64,000 nucleotides of DNA, taken from the NCBI GenBank assembly GCA_930367205.1, contig OV884009.1, positions 119,549,454-119,613,453 of the forward strand, given 5' to 3'. Positions 19,171-31,999 of the stretch are shown piece by piece. Both the position numbers and the translations under genes were made by a program. The notes under the pieces were generated by a model, which saw only the letters and a list, made by a program, of their open reading frames with translations, was not told where the DNA came from and did no database searches. Numbering within the stretch: the first letter of the stretch is position 1; every line of letters begins with the position of its first letter. The stretch is from Acanthosoma haemorrhoidale (taxonomy: Eukaryota; Arthropoda; Insecta; Hemiptera; Acanthosomatidae).

Positions 19171-21727
19171 TTATAGCAGGTCACGAGGCCACTGCCGTTT
19201 CAGTCTCCGAGGAGGATTATAGGGATGAGTGGCGCAGTGCAATGACTGTGCTACAGGATTAGGGTGGTTGGAAAGGCTACTGTGGAATTTCATAAACTTG
19301 GAAGGGATGAGTTCTAGAATGTAGGGTATATTAAGGTCGTTATAAAGGGTTTTGTTGCTGACATAATAAGGGGCATTTACTATTGTTCTCAGGACTTTTG
19401 ATTGAAAGGATTGGATACGTTTGATGTTCGACTTTTTTGCTGTCCCCCATAGCTCTATTCCGTATGTCCAGATTGGTTTAAGTATAACATTGTATATTAG
19501 TAGTTTATTTTCTATTAAGAGATGGGATGTCCTTTAAAGTAGTCTGTACAGTTGTCCAAAGCGTCTGTTTAGTTCTTGTCTTTTTAGTCTCGTATTTGGG
19601 TACCAGGTCAGTCGTTTGCCGAGATGGAAGCCTAAGTACCGTACTGTCTCGGATACAGGGAGAGGAATAGAATTAAAATAAACTAGTGGACAAGACTTGC
19701 GACAAAGGGTGAAGGTAATGTGGGAACATTTTGCTTCGTTAACTTTAATCCGCCATTGGTTGCACTAATACTCGATCTCGTCAAGGTGTTTTTGAAGGTT
19801 ATGGGATGCTATGTCGGGATCTGGGTTAGATGACAAGACTGCAGTGTCATCTGCAAATGTGGCCAAGAAGGTATTGGAAGTAGAGGTGACATCAGCGGTG
19901 TATAGGTTATAGAGGATGGGGCCCAGGACACTGCCCTGTGGAACTCCTGCATTTATGGGATAGTAGTTAGAATATTCTAAACCACAGCGGACTTGGAAGA
20001 AGCGGTTTGAAAGGTAGGACTGTAGGATTAGGAAAAGGGTCTGTGGTAAATATCTTTTGAGCTTGTAGAGTAAACCTGCGTGCCTAACCCTGTCAAAAGC
20101 TTGAGCTATATCAAGAAAGGCAGCAGTTCAATACTGTTTGGTTTAAAGGGCTGAGGAGATGTGATCAACAACGCGTAGGCCTTGTTGAGCAGTGGAATGT
20201 CGTTGGCAGAAACCAAACTGGTGTGTGGGAAAAAGGTTTTTGGATTCAACAATTGGAAGTAGACGTTTTAGTAGGAGATTTTCAAATATTTTTAATGGAT
20301 AGGGAGTAGGCTTATTCGACGGTAAGATGAGGCATCATTGGGTGGTTTACCGGGTTTGGCGAATAAGACAATAATGGAATGTTTCCAGAGGAGAGGAAAG
20401 TACGTCGTTCGGATAATGCAATTATATATGTAGGTTAGGAAGATTATGGCTTTAGGAGGAAGTTGTTTGAGAATTTGAGGAGTAAGAAGATCATATCCAG
20501 GGGATTTTCGGTAAGGTAAGTTTTTCAGAAGGTATTTGACCTCAGAAGGATTAACGGCTTTTGGTGGAAGAGAGAGAGGACTAGGTGAAGTGAGGAAATC
20601 TTCCACAGTTGTGCTGTGAGTACGCTTTTGATGTGAAAGGTGAAGTGTGAAAGTATGGGTAAGATGCAGAGCAAATTCCTCCAACCTATCCCCATCCGAA
20701 GCCAGGACCCATCATCACGACGGAGTGGGTGTGAAACAGGTTGATACTTTAGGATTTATTTGGTTACATTCCACAAGGAGTTATCCCTGGTAGACAGAGA
20801 GGAGAGATAGGAATTGAAAGAATCGGAACGGAAGGATGCCAATCACCGCTTTACCAATCGGCAGTACTGATTGTACGAGCGACGATCGGCAGGATGCCAG
20901 GATCTTTGCCACACTGTTCTGGAGCGGCGTTTGGATAGGATTACATCTTTGAGATGCTGAGGTAAACGATTATGATTATGGATTTTTGGGTGACGATGCC
21001 TCCCAAGCCGACCTCTGGACCAGAGTAGTGAAAGAATGCACTGCATCGTCTAGGTCTTGGGATGTTTTCAGGGACACTTTGAGGTCAATGGAGCCTGTAA
21101 GAAGCTGGCGGAAGTGGTCCCAGTCAACTGGGCCCCTAATAAATGAAGGAGGAGGCAGTTTGTGAATTGGTCTTAGGGAAATGGTTAATAATAAAGGACT
21201 ATGGTCAGAGGAGAGGTCATCAAGGCGCGTGAGTGAATAGTTTAGTGCTCCTAAACTATTGTAAAAAAAGAAGTGGATCTTGACCCCCAGTGTTGGGGCT
21301 TCGCATTAAAGTCCCCACCCACAAGGAAACGATGTCCAATGGAGTCTAGAAAGGAGATGAATTGGGAGTCAGAAGTGGATTTATTAGGAGGGCAGTACAC
21401 TGATGCTAGTGTAAGGGGAAAAGTGAAGGTGGTGATTGACACTGCAGTGGATTGAAGGAAATCATGTGCTGCCAGAGGAACTATGTGGTGGGATATGGAG
21501 TTATGGACAATGACAGCGGTACCTGCATGAGCTGTTCCTTCTGGGTGATCAGTTCGATAAGTCTGGTACTGTCGAACGGTAAATGGTCGTTTACTCGTAA
21601 ATCTTGTTTCAGTAATGAGAGCTACGTCGATGTTTTTGTCGTGGAGTAGTGCTGTCAGTTCGTTAGAGTGGGTGCGAACACCATTCGCATTCCAAAGGAG
21701 AATGGATAAGGAGTCGGAACGATCCAC
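19171..21727 (-). pseudogene. Element C ORF2: endonuclease and reverse transcriptase, broken
   Basis: The endonuclease part (21727-21251) is open for 158 codons with LLWNANGV, ITETRFTS, SVYCPPNKS and GGDFNAKPQHWGSR, then breaks off. The RT part appears in pieces (20684-20292 and onward) with PGYDLLTPQIL, FAKPGKPP, DIAQAFDRV, GVPQGSVLGPILYN and FADDTAVLS. Two clear nonsense changes relative to A are TGG to TAG after the IEY phrase, and CAA to TAA after YRLL. The last codons match A almost exactly, ending WPRDLL and TAA. Confidence 0.85.
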
Positions 21728-22979
21728 GTATAGATTATGTTTAACGGGGATAAGGTAGGAGACAAGATTTGTGAGAAGTGAAATGAGAGGGGTAATTAGG
21801 GTTCTGAACTCTGTAAGGAATGAGGTTAATAGGTTGGTGATATCCGAAGAACTTGAAGGTGGAGGAATATGCGAGATGTGTGGTTGAGGATGGGTTGAGC
21901 TTGAGGGTTAACGGGATGAGCGGAATGCTGGGGAAGAGAAACTTGCGGACGAGTAGTGGGCAGTGCCCGTGACTACTCTCTGTTCCGAACGGCATCAGCA
22001 GAAGAGACTGAAGGCCTCAAATTTCTGGCGGGGGCGCTTCTTGAGCTACCTGTAGCTGGCTTCTCTTCTTCAGGCCGGCGACGTTGATCGCTCCTGGACT
22101 TCAGAATTCTATATGCCTCGCAGCCCTTGGGCTTCTTGCACAATTCGCTTTTGTGCTGCCCACTACACTTTACACACCTGGGAGGGTGGTGGCAGTACGA
22201 TTTTGTGTGTCCATATCCCTGGCAATTATGGCATTGGACGATGTCTCGTTTGGGGTAAGGTTTTTCGACCTGTATTCTTGTGTAATACAGGTGTGTTAAA
22301 TCGTATATTTTCTCCACACCAGATGTCCGCTCGAGATCTACAAAGAATAACGGTAATGCCGTTTTGGTCGATTCGTTTTGTTGTCTGTCCTCACGTAAAA
22401 CGTTGGTTATTTGGCGAACTTTGAATCCCAGAGCTGATAGTTCGTCTTCAATTTCATCAGATGGTGTGGTCGGGTGCAGATTTGTGATCACTACTTGTAA
22501 CGATCTTTCCTGCTTCAACTGGTAGGTATGAAAGTCGGCGTTGGTTTCTTCCAAATACTTGATGATCGCTCGATAAGTATCGGGAGTGTCTGGGAAAATT
22601 TTCGTATCCCGAGAGCGATTGAGGCACGTGTATTTTCCGGTACCTATAATTTTGCTCATTTGTGAGCATAATAATTTGAAATTGCTAATATTCCTTACGA
22701 ATATAGCAGGCGGCTTGGGCTGTATTGGTGTTTTGATGCTTTCCATGTCATCAGGTTGGCTGTTTCTTAATGCTTCGAAGCTGTTAGGCGTGAAGAATGG
22801 AGATTCGTTTACAGTTTCTTCGTTTAAAGTGCTGGCCTGTGGTGGTAGGTCTTCCATAGAGCTGGCGGCAGATGAGTTTATTGAAATGTTTCTATTTGAT
22901 CTTCTAGGTTTTCTTTTAACAGGCGATGGGGTCGGAGTTGGCCCTAAAGACCTTGTTCTTTTTTTTTATTATCAGACAT
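21728..22979 (-). pseudogene. Element C ORF1: gag-like RNA-binding protein, broken
   Basis: A 294-codon open part (22857-21973) carries the ORF1 signature of jockey elements: two zinc knuckles, CHNCQGYGHTKSYC (C-x2-C-x4-H-x4-C) and CVKCSGQHKSELC, preceded by an RNA-recognition-like region with VVITNLHPTTPSDEIEDEL. ORF1 protein binds the element RNA in the ribonucleoprotein. The likely true start is ATG at 22977-22979, but an A9 run just after it is out of frame with the rest. At the other end a CAG seen in element B is TAG (about 21973), so the C-terminal region is cut off. Confidence 0.85.
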
Positions 22980-23240
22980 TATCTGTTGATAAAATCTCAT
23001 TTTATCATAAAAAAAAGAGAGAAAAAAAAATAAATAAATAAAATACGTAGCGCGGAGGGATTCCTTCCCACAACCTCCAGTGGCGAGTCATGGGTCTTGG
23101 CTCTGAGCCACCAGACTGACTGGCTCCAGAGAACGTATTACTTAGGCGTTAGTGAACGATCCGTAGACGGCTAATGGCGAAGGCGTCTCAATATGGCCGA
23201 CTTCTCGGTCCGATTTCACTTTTATTCTACACAAATGTAA

Positions 23241-24346
23241 TAAGTAATTTACTCACGTCTTGAGGGCTCCCTCGTGACCAGCTCACGTAAGTTGCCTACT
23301 AGAGCAATTTTGTGAATGAACTGTGGCCTAAAAACGGTAGTATACAGTATTTGAAAGACGAGTGAAACAGAGAGATGTTGTAGAAAGTAGCGCATGCGCA
23401 ATAATTACAAACTATTGAATAAAGATAAGGTATTTATATATTGTATCATGCCAAAATAAATTATATTGTTATTATCATCAGTAAATCCTCTATCAAGGCG
23501 TGAGCCTGTTGCCAAATGATGAAGGATCCTGCAACTAACTAAATCTCTAATGGTGTCATACTTAATGAACCTATATTGTATGTCCACAGGTTTGCCTGTT
23601 ACCAATTATTAACCGCCAATTTCTATGATGCGATACTTCGTGATATTAGTCAATGGTTTTCGGAAACACCTAACGAAACCATCCCCAATACTTCCTTGCT
23701 TCCTCCTCTTCAGTATCATCATGCCTAAAAAGCCCCGTTACCTTTCCAACAGGAATCAGCGACCAAATCTCGCAATCCTAGATCCAACCCATCCAAGTTC
23801 TCTCTCTATTTCTGATCCCACATATCTGGCCTTTTTTAAATTTTCACCCAAAATTTTCTGTATCCTAAAAACTACATTTTCGGGTTTGTTTTTTTAAAAA
23901 TAATATTTCAGTTCCTCGTAGTCCTACCATTATCTATTTCCTACTTCCTAGAGCACAGAATTGGCAAAAAATTTTATTGCTAAAACATTTTTCTCTATCA
24001 TTCCCTGGGATAGTACATTTCATCAAAAAATAAGATTTTTTTTTTAAACATATCCTCAAAATTAAAGGACGGTATAGTTGATAAATAAAAAAAAGAAACT
24101 TGTTTAAAAAAGTAAATGGGGTAGGGGGTAGTGAGAGGGAGCCGACTAGGGAGGGTAGGGAGCAGATGTCGGAGAGTTACTCCTGTCTTCTACTATTTTC
24201 TAGTTTGTTTTCTCCCGGCAGTTAGAAACGAGGGCGTCTGGCGCAAATTAGTTTTTATTAGCGAAAGAGCGGTAGAAGGTGTTGTTAGAAAGAAACACAC
24301 TTGTAGAATGTAGCGTCAGACGTAAGATAAACGATATTTGCCTAAG
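23241..24346. other. Sequence between element C and candidate exon, no firm gene
   Basis: Contains short frames only (23405-23605 minus, 23625-23897 plus). Neither has recognisable domains or good splice contexts. Several T- and A-runs are present. Confidence 0.4.
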
Positions 24347-24473
24347 CTTAACCAAGTACATGAATCCTCTTACAAGAAATATATTCATGAAAAATTGGTA
24401 GCAACTAATCTTCGACCTCCTAAAAAACCACCATGTGTAAATACCGTCGCCAAACGACGGTTTTGTTCACAAG
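24347..24473 (+). CDS. Candidate exon of unknown gene
   Basis: Between an acceptor-like ATATTTGCCTAAG and a donor CACAAG then GTAATG lie 42 codons plus one base, reading LNQVHESSYKKYIHEKLVAT followed by PPKKPPCVNTVAKRRFC. Codon use and composition look protein-like and the exon size is normal. No family is recognised and no partner exons were found. It stands about 0.8 kb left of the satellite array and may equally be a relic. Confidence 0.3.
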
Positions 24474-25263
24474 GTAATGAAACTGCATGTTCGATCAACT
24501 ATACTGTGTTTTTTTTCAAATCCCTTTATTTATTGAAGATACATTTTTGACATTAGTAGGGATTCCAAAGTATGGAATCTTTCCATAAATGCACATTGTG
24601 CTTATATATGTACTGTAGCGTAGCTACGTTGCATATATATTGCGTAACAATTGCTTACATTGTAGGTCAACAATAATTGAGCTAAGGTAAGCAGATGTAC
24701 AGAATACAAGGGAGAGCAGGGAATAGAGGAAGTGATAGGACTCACTTCATGAATGTGTGGTACTAATACTAACCTAACTCGTAATAAACTAACTTAACCT
24801 ATCATTCCCGGGCAGCCTGTTGCGGGAATGGGGGTGGAGTCATAATGTTAAATACCGAATTTGGGAGGTTTTGCTTGACTTTTCTCCGATGGATGAACTC
24901 TTGAGGTCTGTGTGTCCTCTAACAGCGACCATAAAAACGATTTTATTGTCCTCAAATATTGAAAATATATTCAACAACAATATTTTTTTTTATTTTTAAG
25001 TTTTTTCAAGTGGTACCTCAGAATTTATGTAAGATTCGAGGTTCTTAATGATTTGTTCTTCATTTTTCACAGAAAGGTGTTTCGAGAAATAAAATAAACT
25101 ATTTTTAATAAAAAATACGGATTGGTTTATTAGTAGCCACTGTTTATTCACTGTTTGAGAAACTCGTTTGGAGTCCGGTAAGCAAACAATTTAAAAATTG
25201 CGGGAATTCATGTCAAAATAAACGAAAAAATCTGACATTAGCGTATTTTGTAAAATATTTTAT
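24474..25263. other. AT-rich flank of the satellite array
   Basis: No gene seen. It contains an 8-bp perfect inverted repeat, CATTCCCG / CGGGAATG, at 24803-24810 and 24823-24830 with a 12-base loop. Confidence 0.5.
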
Positions 25264-25366
25264 AAATGAGCGAGTAAATAAAGAAGTAAATATGGTATGA
25301 ATGGGATCATTGATCGCAATTGCTTATTGACCAATAAAGCAGATTGTTATTGTATCACTATAAAGG
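25264..25366 (+). mobile_element. 5'-truncated jockey 3' UTR at the array edge (founder-like)
   Basis: Aligns without large gaps to the 3' UTR of element A (1133-1233): AATGAGCGAGT, GTAAATATGGTATGAATG, CTTATTG, GCAGATTGT and the CAC(A/T)ATAAAGG block. The first 53 bases (25264-25316) occur nowhere else in the array; the part from 25317 on is repeated in every monomer. This is the only place where the satellite is joined to longer retrotransposon sequence. Confidence 0.8.
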
Positions 25367-28239
25367 TTGATGTTATTATCAGCAAGGTAGGCAACAAAGT
25401 CAGTCCGTTTCGAAACACCCCCTAAATAGCGAAGATCGGCCAAAACTTACCTCAATGGTTCCCACCCCCCCAAACCTGGCCAATATTTAAAAATTGCTTA
25501 TTGACCAATAAGGCAGATTGTGATTGTAACACTATAACGGTGGTTGTTATCATCATCAAGGTATGCAACAAGGTCAGTCCGTTTCGTAACACCCCCTGAA
25601 TAGCGAAGATCGGCCATGACTTACCTTAAATTTCCCCCCCCCCATACCTCGCCACTATTTAACAATTGCTTATTGACCAATAAGGCAGATTGTGATTGTA
25701 TCACTATAAAGGTTGTTGTTATTATCATCAAGGTATGCAACAAGTTCAGTCCGTTTCGTAACAACCCCTTAATAGTGAAGATCGGCCATAACATACCTCA
25801 ATGGTTCCCACCCCCCCAAACCTGGCCAATATTTAACAATTGCTTATTGACCAATAAGGCAGATTGTTATTGTAACACTATAAAGGTTGTTGTTATTATA
25901 CTCAAGGTTTCCAACAAGGTCAGTCCGCTTCGTAACGCCCCCTAAATAGTGAAGATCGGCCATAACACACCTCAATGGTCCCCCCCCCCATACCTCACCA
26001 CTATTTAACAATTGCTTATTGACCAGTTTGGCAGATTGTGATTGTATCACTATAAAGGTTGTTGATATTATCATCAAGGTAAGCAACAAGGTCAGTCCGT
26101 TTCGTAATCCCCCAAATAGCGAAGATCAGTCATAATTTACCTTAATGGTCCCTCCCCCCTAAACCTCGCCAATATTTAACAATTGCTTATTGACCAATAA
26201 GGCAGATTGTGATTGTAACACTATAACGGTGGTTGTTATTATCATCAAGGTATGCAACAAAGTCAGTCCGTTTCGTAACACCCCCTGAATAGCGAAGATC
26301 GGCCATGACTTACCTTAATGTTCCCCCCCCCCCATACCTCGCCACTATTTAACAATTGCTTATTGACCAATAAGGGAGATTGTTATTGTATCACTATAAA
26401 GGTTGTTGTTATTATCATCAAGGTATGCAACAAGGTCAGTCCGTTTCGTAACACCCCTGCATAGCGAAGATCGGCCATGACTTACCTTAATGTTCCCCCC
26501 CCCCATACCTCGCCACTATTTAACAATTGCTTATTGACCAATAAGAGAGATTGTTATTGTATCACTATAAAGGTTGTTGTTATTATCATCAAGGTATGCA
26601 ACAAGGTCAGTCCGTTTCGTAACACCCCTGAATAGCGAAGATCGGCCATAACTTACCTCAATGGTCCCCCCCCCCATGCCTCGCCACTATTTAACAATTG
26701 CTTATTGACCAATAAGACAGGTTGTTATTGAAACACTATAACGGTGGTTGTTATCATCATCAAGGTATGCAACAAGGTCAGTCCGTTTCGTAACACCCCC
26801 TGAATAGCGAAGATCGGCCATGACTTACCTTAAAGTTCCCCCCCCCCCCCATACCTCGCCACTATTTAACAATTGCTTATTGACCAATAAGGGAGAATGT
26901 TATTGTATTACTATAAAGGTTGTTGTTAATATCATCAAGGTATGCAAAAAGGTCAGTCCGTTTCGTAACACCCCCTGAATAGCGAAGATCGGCCATAACT
27001 TACCTCAATGGTCCCCCCCCATGCCACGCCACTATTTAACAATTGCTTATTGACCAATAAGGCAGGTTGTTATTGAAACACTATAACGGTGGTTGTTATC
27101 ATCATCAAGGTATGCAACAAGGTCAGTCCGTTTCGTAACACCCCTGAATAGCGAAGATCGGCCATAACTTACCTCAATGGTCACTCCCCCCCCCCTATAC
27201 CTCGCCACTATTTAAAAATTGCTTATTGACCAATAAGGCAGATTGTGATTGTAACACTATAACGGTGGTTGTTATTATCATCAAGGTATGCAACAAGGTC
27301 AGTCCGTTTCGTAACACCCCCTGAATAGCGAAGATCGGCCATGACTTACCTTAAAGTTCCCCCCCCTCCATACCTTACCACTATTTAACAATTGCTTATT
27401 GAACAATAAGGCAGATTGTGATTGTAACACTATAACGGTGGTTGTTATTATCATCAAGGTATGCAAAAAGGTCAGTCCGTTTCGTAACACCCCCTGAATA
27501 GTGAAGATCGGCCATAACTTACCTCAATGGTCCCCGTCTCATACCTCGCCACTATTTAACAATAGCTTATTGACCAATAAGAGAGATTGTTATTGTATCA
27601 CTATAAAGGTTGTTGTTATTATCATCAAGGTATGCAACAAGGTCAGTCCGTTTCGTAACACCCCTGAATAGCGAAGATCGGCCATAACTTACCTCAATGG
27701 TTCCCACCCCCCCAAACCTGGCCAATATTTAACAATTGCTTATTGACCAATAAGGCAGATTGTTATTGTAACACTATAAAGGTTGTTGTTATTATACTCA
27801 AGGTTTCCAACAAGGTCAGTCCGCTTCGTAACGCCCCCTAAATAGTGAAGATCGGCCATAACACACCTCAATGGTCCCCCCCCCATACCTCACCACTATT
27901 TAACAATTGCTTATTGACCAGTTTGGCAGATTGTGATTGTATCACTATAAAGGTTGTTGATATTATCATCAAGGTAAGCAACAAGGTCAGTCCGTTTCGT
28001 AATCCTCCAAATAGCGAAGATCGGCCATAACTTACCTCTATAATCCCCCCCCCCGATGCCTCGCCACTATTTAACAATTGCTTATTGACCAATAAGGCAG
28101 ATTGTGATTGTAACACTATAACGGTGGTTGTTATTATCATCAAGGTATGCAACAAAGTCAGTCCGTTTCGTAACACCCCCTGAATAGCGAAGATCGGCCA
28201 TGACTCACCTTAATGTCCCCCCCCCCATACCTCGCCACT

Positions 28240-31200
28240 ATTTAACAATTGCTTATTGACTAATAAGGCAGATTGTGATTGTATCACTATAAAGGTTGTT
28301 GTTATTATCATCAAGGTATGCAACAAGTTCAGTCTGTTTCGTAACACCCCCTGAATAGTGAAGATCGGCCATAACATACCTCAATGGTCCCCCCCCCTCC
28401 ATACCTTGCCACTATTTAACAATTGCTTATTGACCAATAAGGCAGATTGTGATTGTAACACTATAACGGTGGTTGTTATTATCATCAAGGTATGCAAAAA
28501 GGTCAGTCCGTTTCGTAACACCCCCTGAATAGTGAAGATCGGCCATAACTTACCTCAATGGTCCCCCCCCCATGCCTCGCCACTATATAACAATTGCTTA
28601 TTGACCAATAAGGCAGGTTGTTATTGAAACACTATAACGGTGGTTGTTATCATCATCAAGGTATGCAACAAGGTCAGTCCGTTTCGTAACACCCCCTGAA
28701 TAGTGAAGATCGGCCATATCTTACCTCTATAGTCCCCCCCCCCATACCTCGCCACTATTTAACAATTGCTTATTGACCAATAAGGCAGATTGTGATTGTA
28801 ACACTATAACGGTGGTTTTTATCATCATCAAGGTATGAAACAAGGTCAGTCCGTTTCGTAACACCCCTGAATAGCGAAGATCGGCCATAACTTACCTCAA
28901 TGGTCACCTACCCCCCCATACCTCGCCACTATTTAACAATTGCTTATTGACCAATAAGGCAGGTTGTTATTGAAACACAATAACAGTGGTTGTTATCATC
29001 ATCAAGGTATGCAACAAGGTCAGTCCGTTTCGTAACACCCCCTGAATAGCGAAGATCGGCCATGACTTACCTTAATGTCCCCCCCCCCCAATACCTCACC
29101 ACTATTTAACAATTGCTTATTGACCAATAAGGGAGATTGTTATTGTATCACTATAAAGGTTGTTGTTATAATCATCAAGGTATGCAACAAGGTCAGTCCG
29201 TTTCGTAACACCCCTGAATAGCGAAGATCGGCCATAACTTACCTCAATGGTCACCTACCCCCCCATACCTCACCACTATTTAACAATTGCTTATTGACCA
29301 ATAAGGGAGATTGTTATTGTATCACTATAAAGGTGGTTGTTATTATCATCAAGGTATGCAAAAAGGTCAGTCCGTTTCGTAACACCCCCTGAATAGTGAA
29401 GATCGGCCATAACATACCTCAATAGTCCCCCCTCTCCATACCTCGCTACTATTTAACAATTGCTTATTGACCAATAAGGCAGGTTGTTATTGAAAAACTA
29501 TAACGGTGGTTGTTATCATCATCAAGGTATGCAACAAGGTCAGTCCGTTTCGTAACACCCCCTGAATAGCGAAGATCGGCCATAACTTACCTCAATGGTC
29601 ACCTACCCCCCCATACCTCGCCACTATTTAACAATTGCTTATTGACCAATAAGGCAGATTGTGATTGTATCACTATAAAGGTTGTTGTTATTATCATCAA
29701 GGTATGCAACAAGTTCAGTCCGTTTCGTAACACCCCCTGAATAGTGAAGATCGGCCATAACATACCTCAATGGTCCCCCCCCCTCCATACCTTACCTTTA
29801 TTTAACAATTGCTGATTGACCAATAAGGCAGATTGTGATTGTAACACTATAACGCTGGTTGTTATTATCATCAAGGTATGCAACAAGTTCAGTCCGTTTC
29901 GTAACACCCCCTGAATAGTGAAGATCGGCCATAACATACCTCAATGGTCCCCCCCCCTCCATACCTTGCCTTTATTTAACAATTGCTGATTGACCAATAA
30001 GGCAGATTGTGATTGTAACACTATAACGCTGGTTGTTATTATCATCAAGGTATGCAAAAAGGTCAGTCCGTTTCGTAACACCCCCTGAATAGTGAAGATC
30101 GGCCATAACTTACCTCAATGGTCCACCCCCCCATACCTCGCCACTATTTAACAATTGCTTATTGACCAATAAGGCAGATTGTGATTGTATCACTATAAAG
30201 GTTGTTGTTATTATCATCAAGGTATGCAACAAGTTCAGTCTGTTTCGTAACACCCCCTGAATAGTGAAGATCGGCCATAACATACCTCAATGGTCCCCCC
30301 CCCCTCCATACCTTGCCACTATTTAACAATTGCTTATTGACCAATAAGGCAGATTGTGATTGTAACACTATAACGGTGGTTGTTATTATCATCAAGGTAT
30401 GCAAAAAGGTCAGTCCGTTTCGTAACACCCCCTGAATAGTGAAGATCGGCCATAACTTACCTCAATGGTCCCCCCCCCCATGCCTCGCCACTATATAACA
30501 ATTGCTTATTGACCAATAAGGCAGGTTGTTATTGAAACACTATAACGGTGGTTGTTATCATCATCAAGGTATGCAACAAGGTCAGTCCGTTTCGTAACAC
30601 CCCCTGAATAGTGAAGATCGGCCATATCTTACCTCTATAGTCCCCCCCCCCCATACCTCGCCACTATTTAACAATTGCTTATTGACCAATAAGGCAGATT
30701 GTGATTGTAACACTATAACGGTGGTTTTTATCATCATCAAGGTATGAAACAAGGTCAGTCCGTTTCGTAACACCCCTGAATAGCGAAGATCGGCCATAAC
30801 TTACCTCAATGGTCACCTACCCCCCCATACCTCGCCACTATTTAACAATTGCTTATTGACCAATAAGGCAGGTTGTTATTGAAACACAATAACAGTGGTT
30901 GTTATCATCATCAAGGTATGCAACAAGGTCAGTCCGTTTCGTAACACCCCCTGAATAGCGAAGATCGGCCATGACTTACCTTAATGTCCCCCCCCCCCAA
31001 TACCTCACCACTATTTAACAATTGCTTATTGACCAATAAGGGAGATTGTTATTGTATCACTATAAAGGTTGTTGTTATAATCATCAAGGTATGCAACAAG
31101 GTCAGTCCGTTTCGTAACACCCCTGAATAGCGAAGATCGGCCATAACTTACCTCAATGGTCACCTACCCCCCCATACCTCACCACTATTTAACAATTGCT

Positions 31201-31860
31201 TATTGACCAATAAGGGAGATTGTTATTGTATCACTATAAAGGTGGTTGTTATTATCATCAAGGTATGCAAAAAGGTCAGTCCGTTTCGTAACACCCCCTG
31301 AATAGTGAAGATCGGCCATAACATACCTCAATAGTCCCCCCTCTCCATACCTCGCTACTATTTAACAATTGCTTATTGACCAATAAGGCAGGTTGTTATT
31401 GAAAAACTATAACGGTGGTTGTTATCATCATCAAGGTATGCAACAAGGTCAGTCCGTTTCGTAACACCCCCTGAATAGCGAAGATCGGCCATAACTTACC
31501 TCAATGGTCACCTACCCCCCCATACCTCGCCACTATTTAACAATTGCTTATTGACCAATAAGGCAGATTGTGATTGTATCACTATAAAGGTTGTTGTTAT
31601 TATCATCAAGGTATGCAACAAGTTCAGTCCGTTTCGTAACACCCCCTGAATAGTGAAGATTTGCCATAACATACCTCAATGGTCCCCCCCCCCTCCATAC
31701 CTTGCCTTTATTTAACAATTGCTGATTGACCAATAAGGCAGATTGTGATTGTAACACTATAACGCTGGTTGTTATTATCATCAAGGTATGCAAAAAGGTC
31801 AGTCCGTTTCGTAACACCCCCTGAATAGTGAAGATCGGCCATAACTTACCTCAATGGTCC
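28240..31860. repeat. Tandem duplication of an 11-monomer block (~1.91 kb)
   Basis: Rare variants recur about 1,906-1,909 bases apart: CGGCCATATC at 28711 and 30619, GTTCAGTCTG at 28327 and 30233, AACACAATAACAG near 28974 and 30882, and GAAAAACTATAACGG near 29490 and 31399. The second copy lacks one monomer near its end. Confidence 0.85.
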
Positions 31861-31999
31861 ACCCCCCCATGCCTCGCCACTATTTAACAATTGCTTATTG
31901 ACCAATAAGGCAGGTTGTTATTGTATCACTATAAAGGTTGTTGTTATTATCATCAAAGTATGCAACAAGGTCAGTCCGTTTCGTAACACCCCTGAATAG

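Larger units (their letters stand above)
18857..23240 (-). mobile_element. Jockey-clade retrotransposon C, nearly full length but inactive
   Basis: A minus-strand copy with 5' UTR (roughly 22980-23240), ORF1, ORF2 (stop at 19171) and 3' UTR ending CACAATAAAGGAATTATA near 18857. At about 4.4 kb it is the most complete member of the family here. It is very close to element A at the 3' end yet carries nonsense and frameshift changes in both ORFs. The 5' boundary is uncertain, and no clear target-site duplication was seen. Confidence 0.85.

Noticed and set aside
22084..23041. Plus-strand frames of 71-151 codons opposite element C ORF1
   Set aside because: They are antisense shadows of ORF1, whose zinc knuckles identify the true strand.
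23405..23897. Minus frame 23405-23605 and plus frame 23625-23897 as genes
   Set aside because: There are no splice context, domain or poly(A) signals. The frames are short in AT-rich sequence and one is hydrophobic by composition.
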